Positions 1 through 4,950 of a stretch of DNA of 6,619 bases are shown here, piece by piece. Below the pieces are notes generated by a model. It saw only the letters and a list, made by a program, of their open reading frames with translations, was not told the origin of the DNA and made no database searches. The translations under genes were made by a program, and so were the position numbers. Each line of letters starts with the position of its first letter. The stretch's first letter is position 1. This DNA is from Bacillota bacterium (GTDB taxonomy: Bacteria > Bacillota_A > Clostridia > Peptostreptococcales > Anaerovoracaceae): contig JAFRWQ010000268.1 in assembly GCA_017437925.1 (NCBI GenBank), positions 1-6,619 on the forward strand. The letters run 5' to 3'.

Positions 1-328
1 CCTCGGCTCTCGCGTCTATGCCGTAGAGTATGGCCTTGCGCAGGGGCCTTAAGTCTTTGTCCACAGGGACAAGGCAGGTTCCTATGGTGCTCATCCCAAG
101 GCCCAGTATGTCCTTATTTGACACGCCGCTCTTTTGGAGCAGGGCCTTTGTCACCGCGCAGACGTCGGAGAGCCAGACCTTTTCCGCGTCGTGCTCAAAA
201 TACCGGGGTCTGGGGTTTTCGGTGCCGTGGGGGACTGCCGCCGCGCATATGACATTGCCTTCGGTGTCGATGATGACGCCCTTGGTCTCGGAGGTCCCGA
301 CGTCGACGCCCATGAGGAAGCTGCCCAT
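1..328 (-). CDS. FGGY-family carbohydrate kinase, N-terminal part (runs off the left edge)
   Basis: This gene was translated directly from the minus strand; 109 codons are present and the rest lies outside the window. Residues 7-21 carry the FGGY/ASKHA phosphate-1 signature (D9, G11, T12, T15, K16, G17), as in xylulokinase and ribulokinase. A second recognisable block runs from about residue 74 to 108 (GLGMSTIG, then LVPVD, then a D105-A-R-A element), typical of the FGGY N-terminal domain. Family members phosphorylate sugars or polyols with ATP in the cytoplasm; the substrate cannot be read from this fragment. The start at 328 is preferred because AAAGGGG lies 7 bases upstream, inside the end of the BtpA-family gene, and because only one base separates that gene's stop from this ATG, which suggests translational coupling. 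An internal ATG at codon 6 is possible but less well placed. The family call is firm; the substrate is unknown. Confidence 0.9.
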   Translation of the reverse strand, partial: MGSFLMGVDVGTSETKGVIIDTEGNVICAAAVPHGTENPRPRYFEHDAEKVWLSDVCAVTKALLQKSGVSNKDILGLGMSTIGTCLVPVDKDLRPLRKAILYGIDARAE

Positions 329-329
329 G

Positions 330-1139
330 CTACAGCCCCTTTCTGAACTCGAAGACGGGGGCCATGAACTCCCTGACCCTTTCGATGTCCACATGGTTCT
401 CGAACTTTCCGTCCTTCTTTAAGGCCGTGCCCACCACCGCTCCGTCGCAGATGGAGAGCTTTCTTGCTATGTTCTTCGCATTGCAGCCGGTGTTGGCGAA
501 GACGGGCACATCCTTCGCCGCCGATTTTATGCGCCTGATGATCTCGTCGTCGGCTTCCTGGCCGGTGCCGGAGCCGGAAGCGCAGAGGGCGTCGGGCCTG
601 CAGGCGAATATTATCGCCTTCGTCATGGCCTCGGGCTCGATGTCCGAAATGTAGGGATCGCCCTCGGGATTGGCCTTGTAGAGCAGCCTCAAATTATCGA
701 GGCCCAGGGCCTTCTTTCTTCTCAGGGCTTCGGCCACGTCGGTGTCGACTATGCCGTAGAGTCCGGCGCTGGCCCCGGTAAAGGCATTGCGCACAAAGGA
801 CGCTCCCGTGGCCGCGGCCAGGTCTATGGTCGCGACGGCGTTCCTCGCGATGTTGACACCGAAGGGGACCCTGATGTCGTCCCTGATGCGGCCTATGATG
901 TAGGCCATCGAGGAAATGGCGACGTAGGATATCTTCTTTTCGTAGGGCAGGGAGAATTCGTTGGCTATGAGAACACCGTCAACTCCTCCGTCCTGAAGAT
1001 CCTTAAGCTCCTGCCTTGCCGCGGCGACCACCTCCTCCATCTGTCCGCCTTCTGGGTAGAGGGGGTCTCCCGGAAGGGCCCTCAGATGCAGCATGGCGAT
1101 TATGGGCTTTTTAACTTTGAACAATTCGTCGGTCCACAT
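330..1139 (-). CDS. BtpA/SgcQ family TIM-barrel protein
   Basis: The 269-residue protein is the full usual length for the BtpA/SgcQ family. Visible family blocks are MLHLRALPGDP (16-26), GVNIARNA (94-101), VRNAFTGA (116-123), SGSGTGQ (188-194), GCNAKNI (218-224) and the C-terminal DGAVVGTALKKDG stretch (232-244) followed by NHVDIERVREFM (248-259). The fold is a phosphate-binding TIM barrel. The family is named after cyanobacterial BtpA, needed for photosystem I accumulation, but in non-photosynthetic bacteria such as E. coli (SgcQ) members lie in sugar-use gene clusters and their reaction is not established. Here the FGGY kinase gene follows after one base, so a role in the same sugar or polyol pathway is the best inference. 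The ATG at 1139 is the only good start; no in-frame start lies near the strong AAAGGAGG at 1162-1169, which is 21-22 bases away across a small hairpin. A divergent promoter lies upstream. Confidence 0.93.
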   Translation of the reverse strand: MWTDELFKVKKPIIAMLHLRALPGDPLYPEGGQMEEVVAAARQELKDLQDGGVDGVLIANEFSLPYEKKISYVAISSMAYIIGRIRDDIRVPFGVNIARNAVATIDLAAATGASFVRNAFTGASAGLYGIVDTDVAEALRRKKALGLDNLRLLYKANPEGDPYISDIEPEAMTKAIIFACRPDALCASGSGTGQEADDEIIRRIKSAAKDVPVFANTGCNAKNIARKLSICDGAVVGTALKKDGKFENHVDIERVREFMAPVFEFRKGL

Positions 1140-1147
1140 ATTATCTA

Positions 1148-1169
1148 CGGGCTCAGCCCGCCTCCTTTT
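1148..1169 (-). promoter_or_regulatory. Shine-Dalgarno of the BtpA-family gene with a hairpin between it and the start codon
   Basis: On the minus strand the strong ribosome binding sequence AAAAGGAGG (1169-1161) is followed directly by CGGGC-TGA-GCCCG (1160-1148), a 5-bp perfect GC stem with a 3-base loop, and then 8 bases before the ATG at 1139. The linear spacing of 21 bases is too long, but with the stem folded only 8 bases remain, a normal distance. No in-frame ATG, GTG or TTG lies in the gap, so the hairpin appears to be what brings the site into register. Confidence 0.6.
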
Positions 1170-1183
1170 CGTTTTTCGCTAAC

Positions 1184-1213
1184 ATTTTACCACAGGGATG
1201 AAAAGCCTGTCAG
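1184..1213 (-). promoter_or_regulatory. Predicted sigma-70-type promoter for the BtpA-family/FGGY kinase operon
   Basis: On the minus strand CTGACA (1213-1208, five of six matches to TTGACA) is followed by an 18-base spacer and TAAAAT (1189-1184). A TG one base upstream of the -10 (1192-1191) makes it an extended -10. The predicted start is near 1177, giving a leader of roughly 38 bases that begins shortly before the ribosome binding site. Confidence 0.6.
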
Positions 1214-1302
1214 CCATTTTGTGCAGCGCAGCGGGCTCCTGCGGGCAGATCCGGCAAGCGGCGCCGCCTCGCATTTGTGTTTAATTTGAACAATATCCGC
1301 CG

Positions 1303-1331
1303 TTGAAATGCGTGCGCTTCTGGGATATACT
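1303..1331 (+). promoter_or_regulatory. Predicted sigma-70-type promoter for the chromate-transporter/cyclo-ligase operon
   Basis: TTGAAA (1303-1308) and TATACT (1326-1331) are separated by exactly 17 bases. The predicted transcript starts near 1338 and has a leader of about 76 bases. In that leader GCCCGG (1340-1345) can pair with CCGGGC (1380-1385), enclosing a 34-base loop. I do not recognise a known riboswitch there. Confidence 0.65.
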
Positions 1332-1413
1332 ATATCTTTGCCCGGCCATGTAAGACAAGGTGTTCAGACCCTTCCTGTCCCGGGCGAAAACACACAGACG
1401 AAAGGAACATCCG

Positions 1414-1980
1414 ATGCTTTCCGAGTTTTTAAGCATGTACTGGAAGTTTTTCCGCATGGGAGCCGTGACCTTCGGCGGCGGCTACGCCATGCTGCCCATC
1501 TTAAGGCGCGAGATCATTGAGACCAGCCACTGGATGGAAGAAGAGGACATCATGGACTATTACGCCTTAAGCCAGGGCCTTCCCGGCATAATAGCCATCA
1601 ACACCTCCGTCTTCATAGGCTACCACCACAGGAAGACCCCCGGCGCCATCGCGGCCGCCCTGGGCGTCGTTTCCCCTTCCATCATAATAATCACCATCAT
1701 CGCCTTCTTCATGGCGGGCTTTAAGGACAATATCTACGTTCAGAGAGCCCTCTCCGCCATTTCGGTCTGCGTCGTAGCCCTCATACTCGACGCCGTCCTC
1801 AAGATGTGGAAGAAGGGTGTAAAAGATACGCTGACCCTATGCATCTGTCTTGCGGTACTGGCTCTGAGCCTCTTTACCAAGATCTCGCCCATAATCTACG
1901 TCATCGCGGCCGCCATAGTCGGAATCGCCGCGAAGGCCGTACAGAGGGCGAAGAAGAACGGAGAGGAGGCCGCAAAATGA
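1414..1980 (+). CDS. Half-length chromate transporter (CHR) family protein, first of a pair
   Basis: This 188-residue hydrophobic protein is one half of the domain duplicated in long ChrA proteins. The family signature FGGGYAMLP is at residues 20-28, after an amphipathic start, and the second signature (LPG-I-IAIN...FIGY) is at 56-70, here with PGI where PGP is usual. Hydrophobic helices follow at about 79-101, 111-128, 139-154 and 157-173, ending in a lysine-rich cytoplasmic tail. Short CHR proteins come in tandem pairs (as Bacillus subtilis YwrB/YwrA) that are thought to act together as a membrane anion exporter; chromate is the tested substrate for characterised members, but the physiological ion here is unproven. 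The start at 1414 has AAAGGA 7 bases upstream and fits the family N-terminus; an upstream in-frame ATG at 1360 would add 18 polar residues and has no ribosome site. Its stop overlaps the next start by ATGA. Confidence 0.92.
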   Translation: MLSEFLSMYWKFFRMGAVTFGGGYAMLPILRREIIETSHWMEEEDIMDYYALSQGLPGIIAINTSVFIGYHHRKTPGAIAAALGVVSPSIIIITIIAFFMAGFKDNIYVQRALSAISVCVVALILDAVLKMWKKGVKDTLTLCICLAVLALSLFTKISPIIYVIAAAIVGIAAKAVQRAKKNGEEAAK

Positions 1981-2540
1981 TTTATCTCAAGCTCTTTTGG
2001 GAATTTCTCAAGATAGGCCTCTTCGCCGTGGGCGGAGGCATGGCGACCCTGCCCTTCCTGCAGGAGCTGTCCGTCCGCACCGGCTGGTTCTCCCAGGACC
2101 TTATCACCGACATGATAGCGATCTCCGAGTCCACCCCTGGTCCCATAGGCATCAACATGGCGACCTATGTGGGCTGCAACATCGCGGGCGTTTTCGGCGG
2201 AATAGTCGCGACCATGGGAGAGGTGGTCCCCGCCCTCATCATAGTCATCATAATCTCCAAGTCCCTTGAACGCTTCCGCAGCAGCAAGGTCGTGGGGGAC
2301 GCCTTCTACGGCCTGCGCCCCGCCGTCACCGGCCTCATCGCGGCCGCCGGCATAGGCGTCGTCAAGGTGGCCATGTTCCACCTCGACCTCTACAGCCAGA
2401 CCGGGGCTCTCATGGACCTGATCGACATCAAGAAGATAGTGCTCTTCGTCCTCGCCTTCATAGGCATCCAAAAGCTCAAATGGCATCCGGTGGCCTTCAT
2501 CGCCATCTCCGCCGTGATCGGCATAGCGCTGAGCTTCTGA
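1977..2540 (+). CDS. Half-length chromate transporter (CHR) family protein, second of a pair
   Basis: The 187-residue membrane protein is paralogous to the gene before it. Family blocks are VGGGMATLP (18-26), STPGPIGIN...YVG (52-66, with the full PGP motif lost in the partner) and YGLRPAVTGL (111-120). Hydrophobic segments lie at about 11-28, 70-95, 113-135, 153-166 and 172-186. The start ATG overlaps the preceding TGA (ATGA, 1977-1980), and AGGAGG at 1964-1969 with a 7-base spacer lies inside the upstream gene, so the pair should be made together. This matches the known pattern in which two different short CHR subunits are both needed for transport and sit in opposite membrane orientations. 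The transported anion (chromate, sulfate-like or other) cannot be told from sequence. No terminator separates it from the cyclo-ligase gene downstream. Confidence 0.92.
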   Translation: MIYLKLFWEFLKIGLFAVGGGMATLPFLQELSVRTGWFSQDLITDMIAISESTPGPIGINMATYVGCNIAGVFGGIVATMGEVVPALIIVIIISKSLERFRSSKVVGDAFYGLRPAVTGLIAAAGIGVVKVAMFHLDLYSQTGALMDLIDIKKIVLFVLAFIGIQKLKWHPVAFIAISAVIGIALSF

Positions 2541-2577
2541 ACCTTTAGGAATGCCTTTTCAGACAGGCGTCAGTCCG

Positions 2578-3147
2578 ATGGATCTTAAAAAAGAGAAAAA
2601 ACGCATGAGAAAGAGGGTCCGCTCCCTGGAGCGGGCTCTCTGCGCGGAATACAAAGCCCAGGCGGACAGGCTCATGGGCTTTAGGCTCATGGGCCTTCCC
2701 GAATACAAAGAGGCAAAGACCGTTTTCGCCTTCGTGGGACTTGAGAGGGAGATAAACACCTCCCCCTGGATCGCCGAAATGCTTAAAGATGGCAGGAGGG
2801 TCTGCGTTCCCCTTTGCAGGGGTGAAGGCGAAATGTCGCTCAAGCTCATAAAAGGCCTCGATGAACTGAGGCCCGGGACCTGGGGCATACTTGAGCCCTC
2901 CGAATGCGCTCCGGATGTGAGCCCCGACGAAGTCGATCTCGCCCTCATCCCCTGCGCAAGCTGCAGCCGGGACGGCAGAAGGCTGGGCCAGGGGGGAGGC
3001 TACTACGACCGCTTCCTTAAGGATTTCAAGGGAAGCAGCGTCCTGGTGTGCAGGGAAGCCCTGATGAGGGATGACATCCCCATGGAGGCCCACGACGCGG
3101 TGATCCCCCTGGTGGTCAGCGAAAAAGCGGTATACAGGAACAAATAA
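2578..3147 (+). CDS. 5-formyltetrahydrofolate cyclo-ligase (5,10-methenyltetrahydrofolate synthetase)
   Basis: The 189-residue protein fits the usual family length. It converts 5-formyl-THF to 5,10-methenyl-THF using ATP, returning a dead-end folate to the one-carbon pool in the cytoplasm. The basic N-terminal helix (KKEKKRMRKRVR) is typical of the substrate-phosphate/ATP region, GILEP is at 103-107, and the diagnostic RRLGQGGGYYDRFL block is at 134-147. The preceding strand reads LIPCASCS (123-130) where the textbook form is VPG-x-AFD, so this is a divergent branch. Residues 31-40 are a five-residue tandem repeat (RLMGF, RLMGL). The start at 2578 matches the family N-terminus but has only a weak AGG ten bases upstream; an in-frame ATG at 2551 would add nine residues and has AGGA touching it, too close for normal use. 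The gene is probably co-transcribed with the chromate-transporter pair, ending 37 bases upstream, without an obvious functional link. Confidence 0.93.
   Translation: MDLKKEKKRMRKRVRSLERALCAEYKAQADRLMGFRLMGLPEYKEAKTVFAFVGLEREINTSPWIAEMLKDGRRVCVPLCRGEGEMSLKLIKGLDELRPGTWGILEPSECAPDVSPDEVDLALIPCASCSRDGRRLGQGGGYYDRFLKDFKGSSVLVCREALMRDDIPMEAHDAVIPLVVSEKAVYRNK
2668..2697 (+). repeat. Tandem 15-bp in-frame duplication inside the cyclo-ligase gene
   Basis: Units 2668-2682 and 2683-2697 are identical at 14 of 15 bases (both begin AGGCTCATGGGC) and encode RLMGF followed by RLMGL in the helix before the first conserved strand. The reading frame is kept. Confidence 0.85.
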
Positions 3148-3150
3148 AAG

Positions 3151-3174
3151 CGGCGGCCTTAAGGCCGCCGTTTT
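3151..3174. terminator. Bidirectional intrinsic terminator between convergent genes
   Basis: CGGCGGCC-TTAA-GGCCGCCG (3151-3170) is a perfect 20-bp palindrome starting 3 bases after the cyclo-ligase stop. TTTT follows on the plus strand (3171-3174); on the minus strand the palindrome is followed by C then TTTTATTT. It lies between the cyclo-ligase (plus) and amidohydrolase (minus) stops, so it can end both transcripts. Confidence 0.9.
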
Positions 3175-3194
3175 CGTGCATTCAGCCGATATAT

Positions 3195-4508
3195 CTAGTT
3201 CTCGAAGAAATTGACCTTGTCCACTTCGTGCTTCATGAAGGCTATCTCTTCGGGCCTTAAGCTGCTCTCTTCGTATATCTGAGCGAAACTCTTCTTGTTG
3301 GCCCTGTCGGAGGTGTCGGGTCCCTCGGCAAGGAAGCCGAAGGCGTAGGCCACATAGGCCGCCGCTCCGTATTTGAGGGCCTTTTCGTCCAGGTCGAAGG
3401 CTCCGTTGTGGTGGGCGGCGCCGCTTCCGACCTCGGGATCCGCCATGCCTACCAGGGCGAAGACGCCGGGCCATTTGTTCTGGGTCAGGGCGAAGCTCTC
3501 GGATGCCATCCAGGGCTCGCAGGTGATGACCTTATCGTCTCCCACCGCTTCGGCGACCGACTTGCGGGCGAAGGCCGCGCACTCGGGATCGTTGAGCACC
3601 GGGCTGAAGGGACCGGCAAGCTTGTCCACGGTGTAGGTGCAGCCGTAGGCCTTGCAGCTCTCTTCCACCATGTTGACCAGCTTCTCCATGTACACTTTTC
3701 CGGTCTTGATGTCGAAGACCCTGATGGTGCCGGCGAAGCTCAGGCTGTCGGGGATGACGTTGTTGGCGATGCCGGCGTGCAGGTTGCCGACTGAGAAGGT
3801 CAGGGGGTTGAAGGGGGAGACGTTCCTCATGCGCAGGGCGTTCATGCCGTTGTAGATCGCGACGAAGGCGTCGACGGGGCTTACGGAGAGGTCGGGCCTG
3901 GAGCCGTGGCCGCCGCGGCCGGTGATCGTGAATCCGAAGCTGGCGCTGCCGGACATGACGGGGCCGTCGTTGATGGCGATCTTTCCGGTGGGCAGGGCGT
4001 TGTAGAGGTGGGCGCCGTAGCAGCTGTCGACGGTGATGTTGTGGTCTTCCATATAGCGGTGGATGTAGCTGACGTTGTGGGTGCCTTCCTCGCCCCTCTC
4101 GAACATGATGACGACGCAGCCGTTCAGCTCGTCCTTATGCTCGTTTATGACCTTCGCGGCGGTGAGCAGGGTCGCCATGTGGCCGTCGTGGCCGCAGGCG
4201 TGGCACACGCCCTTGTTGGCGGATACGCAGACCTTGGGTCCCGCCAGGTTGCTTTCGTTCTCTTCAACGGGGAGGGCGTCGCAGTCGGCGCGGAGCAGCA
4301 CGCTGCGTCCGGTCTCCTTACCCCGGATATAGGCGAGTATGCCGCCGTCCTCTATCACGTCGTGGGCTATGCCCATCTCGGTGAGGAGGGCGTCGATGTG
4401 TTCCATGGTCTTGTATTCCCTGGCGCTGAGTTCGGGGTTCGTGTGGAAATGGCGCCTTTCGGCGATCATGAAATCTTCGTTCTTTAAGACTTCCTGCAGG
4501 ATATTCAT
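3195..4508 (-). CDS. M20-family metallo-amidohydrolase (aminoacylase / hippurate hydrolase type)
   Basis: The 437-residue protein is an amidohydrolase of the M20D type, which uses two divalent metals to cleave N-acyl amino acids or related amides in the cytoplasm. Blocks in order are RHFHTNPELS (19-28), LRADCDALPVEE (72-83), HACGHDGHMA (103-112, metal ligands C105 and H107), FERGEEG (136-142, general base E140 and metal ligand E141, FQPAEEG in most relatives), GAHLY (165-169, H167), the dimerisation-domain GRGGHGSRP (197-205) and AHHNGAFDLDE (365-375, H367). All expected catalytic residues are present. About 45 residues after residue 392 extend past the usual family end and are charged. ATG 4508 has GAAAGGAA 8 bases upstream; a longer in-frame reading from 4727 crosses the promoters and is rejected. 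The substrate cannot be assigned: N-acetyl or N-benzoyl amino acids, N-acetyl-diaminopimelate and aminobenzoyl-glutamate are all handled by relatives. Confidence 0.92.
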   Translation of the reverse strand: MNILQEVLKNEDFMIAERRHFHTNPELSAREYKTMEHIDALLTEMGIAHDVIEDGGILAYIRGKETGRSVLLRADCDALPVEENESNLAGPKVCVSANKGVCHACGHDGHMATLLTAAKVINEHKDELNGCVVIMFERGEEGTHNVSYIHRYMEDHNITVDSCYGAHLYNALPTGKIAINDGPVMSGSASFGFTITGRGGHGSRPDLSVSPVDAFVAIYNGMNALRMRNVSPFNPLTFSVGNLHAGIANNVIPDSLSFAGTIRVFDIKTGKVYMEKLVNMVEESCKAYGCTYTVDKLAGPFSPVLNDPECAAFARKSVAEAVGDDKVITCEPWMASESFALTQNKWPGVFALVGMADPEVGSGAAHHNGAFDLDEKALKYGAAAYVAYAFGFLAEGPDTSDRANKKSFAQIYEESSLRPEEIAFMKHEVDKVNFFEN

Positions 4509-4542
4509 AAGCGGTCTTCCTTTCTTTTTATCGTTGATATCG

Positions 4543-4577
4543 GGGCCGTTGCCGGGCCCGCTGAATTTTATTATATC
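4543..4577 (-). promoter_or_regulatory. Predicted promoter -10 region and leader hairpin of the amidohydrolase gene
   Basis: On the minus strand a perfect TATAAT (4575-4570) lies 61 bases upstream of the ATG. The -35 is poor: at 17-base spacing the hexamer is TTTATT (4598-4593), so an activator or another sigma contact may be needed. The predicted start is near 4563. Just downstream GGGCC (4559-4555) and GGCCC (4547-4543) can form a GC-rich stem around a 7-base loop in the leader RNA. Confidence 0.5.
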
Positions 4578-4582
4578 GCAGT

Positions 4583-4620
4583 TCGGAGGCAGAATAAAGT
4601 GTATCGCGGAAATCGGAGGC
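4583..4620. repeat. 8-bp direct repeat TCGGAGGC between two divergent promoters, candidate operator
   Basis: TCGGAGGC occurs at 4583-4590 and again at 4613-4620, 30 bases apart, close to three helical turns. The left copy sits in the spacer of the leftward promoter; the right copy ends two bases before the -35 of the rightward promoter. The position suggests a shared regulator site, but this is inference from two short copies. Confidence 0.35.
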
Positions 4621-4621
4621 G

Positions 4622-4650
4622 TTGAGAATGGACGGCTCCGCTGATATAAT
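4622..4650 (+). promoter_or_regulatory. Strong predicted sigma-70-type promoter for the small membrane protein/Fe-S reductase operon
   Basis: TTGAGA (4622-4627), a 17-base spacer and a perfect TATAAT (4645-4650) are present, and a TG one base upstream of the -10 (4642-4643) makes it an extended -10. The predicted start, 7 bases after the -10, is 4657, giving a leader of about 42 bases. This is the best-matching promoter in the window. Confidence 0.8.
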
Positions 4651-4656
4651 AAAGGG

Positions 4657-4672
4657 GCGGGGACGTCCCCGC
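4657..4672. promoter_or_regulatory. 16-bp perfect palindrome at the predicted transcription start
   Basis: GCGGGGACGTCCCCGC is fully self-complementary and begins at the predicted +1 of the rightward promoter. It could be an operator overlapping the start site or, as RNA, a hairpin at the 5' end of the message (six-pair stem with a four-base loop). It has no T-run and lies 12 bases before the ribosome binding site, so a terminator is unlikely. Confidence 0.5.
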
Positions 4673-4698
4673 GGGCGTATTTCGAAAGGAGAATCTCA

Positions 4699-4947
4699 AT
4701 GGACAATTTCAATATCGACATAAACAAGCTTCTCGATACCGCGGACCGCTATATGAAGAACAGCGACTGGAAGGACCTGGCCCTGATCAAGCTCTGCGTC
4801 TGCTCGGCGGGAGTCATAGCGGGCAGCTGCATACCCTCAAAGAGCAAAAAGGAAGTCCGCGCCGGAGCGGCAGTGGTCTTTGCCGCTACCTACGCGGTGC
4901 TGATGACCAGGTTCGCAAAGACCGCGGTCGCAAAAGAGGAGGAATAG
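4699..4947 (+). CDS. Small membrane-type protein of unknown function
   Basis: This 82-residue protein has a polar N-terminus (about 1-28, with SDWKDLALIK at 22-31), a hydrophobic segment at about 30-46 (cysteines at 33 and 35, and C44 near its end), a basic loop SKSKKEV (47-53), a second hydrophobic segment at about 54-70 and a charged tail. Two short membrane helices joined by a lysine-rich loop, with the loop inside the cell by the positive-inside rule, is the simplest reading. It resembles small proteins of anaerobic Bacillota that are sometimes labelled 'permease of phosphate ABC transporter'; that label rests on no visible transporter feature and I do not adopt it. The start has AAAGGAG 7 bases upstream and follows the strongest promoter in the window. 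The reductase gene begins 3 bases after its stop, and the reductase ribosome site lies inside this gene's last codons, so the two products are probably made together. Confidence 0.85.
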   Translation: MDNFNIDINKLLDTADRYMKNSDWKDLALIKLCVCSAGVIAGSCIPSKSKKEVRAGAAVVFAATYAVLMTRFAKTAVAKEEE

Positions 4948-4950
4948 GCC

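Noticed and set aside
1258..1267. 10-bp palindrome GCGGCGCCGC in the first divergent region
   Set aside because: It is short, made only of G and C, not aligned to either promoter, and likely by chance at this GC content.
2545..3474. 309-residue open frame on the minus strand
   Set aside because: It runs through the bidirectional terminator and opposite the cyclo-ligase, with an Arg/Gly-rich meaningless translation.
3906..4487. 193-residue open frame on the plus strand
   Set aside because: It is antisense to the metal-binding core of the amidohydrolase and shows only V/A/G-rich complement composition.
2578..4508. A folate salvage pair: cyclo-ligase plus amidohydrolase acting on aminobenzoyl-glutamate
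   Set aside because: The genes are convergent with a strong terminator between them, and the amidohydrolase shows no feature that singles out that substrate.
4509..4727. N-terminal extension of the amidohydrolase back to an ATG at 4727
   Set aside because: It would cross both divergent promoters and the start of the small membrane protein gene. The ATG at 4508 has a good ribosome site and fits the family start.
4699..4947. Label 'permease of phosphate ABC transporter' for the small protein
   Set aside because: At 82 residues with two short hydrophobic segments it has no permease domain, and no transporter genes are adjacent.
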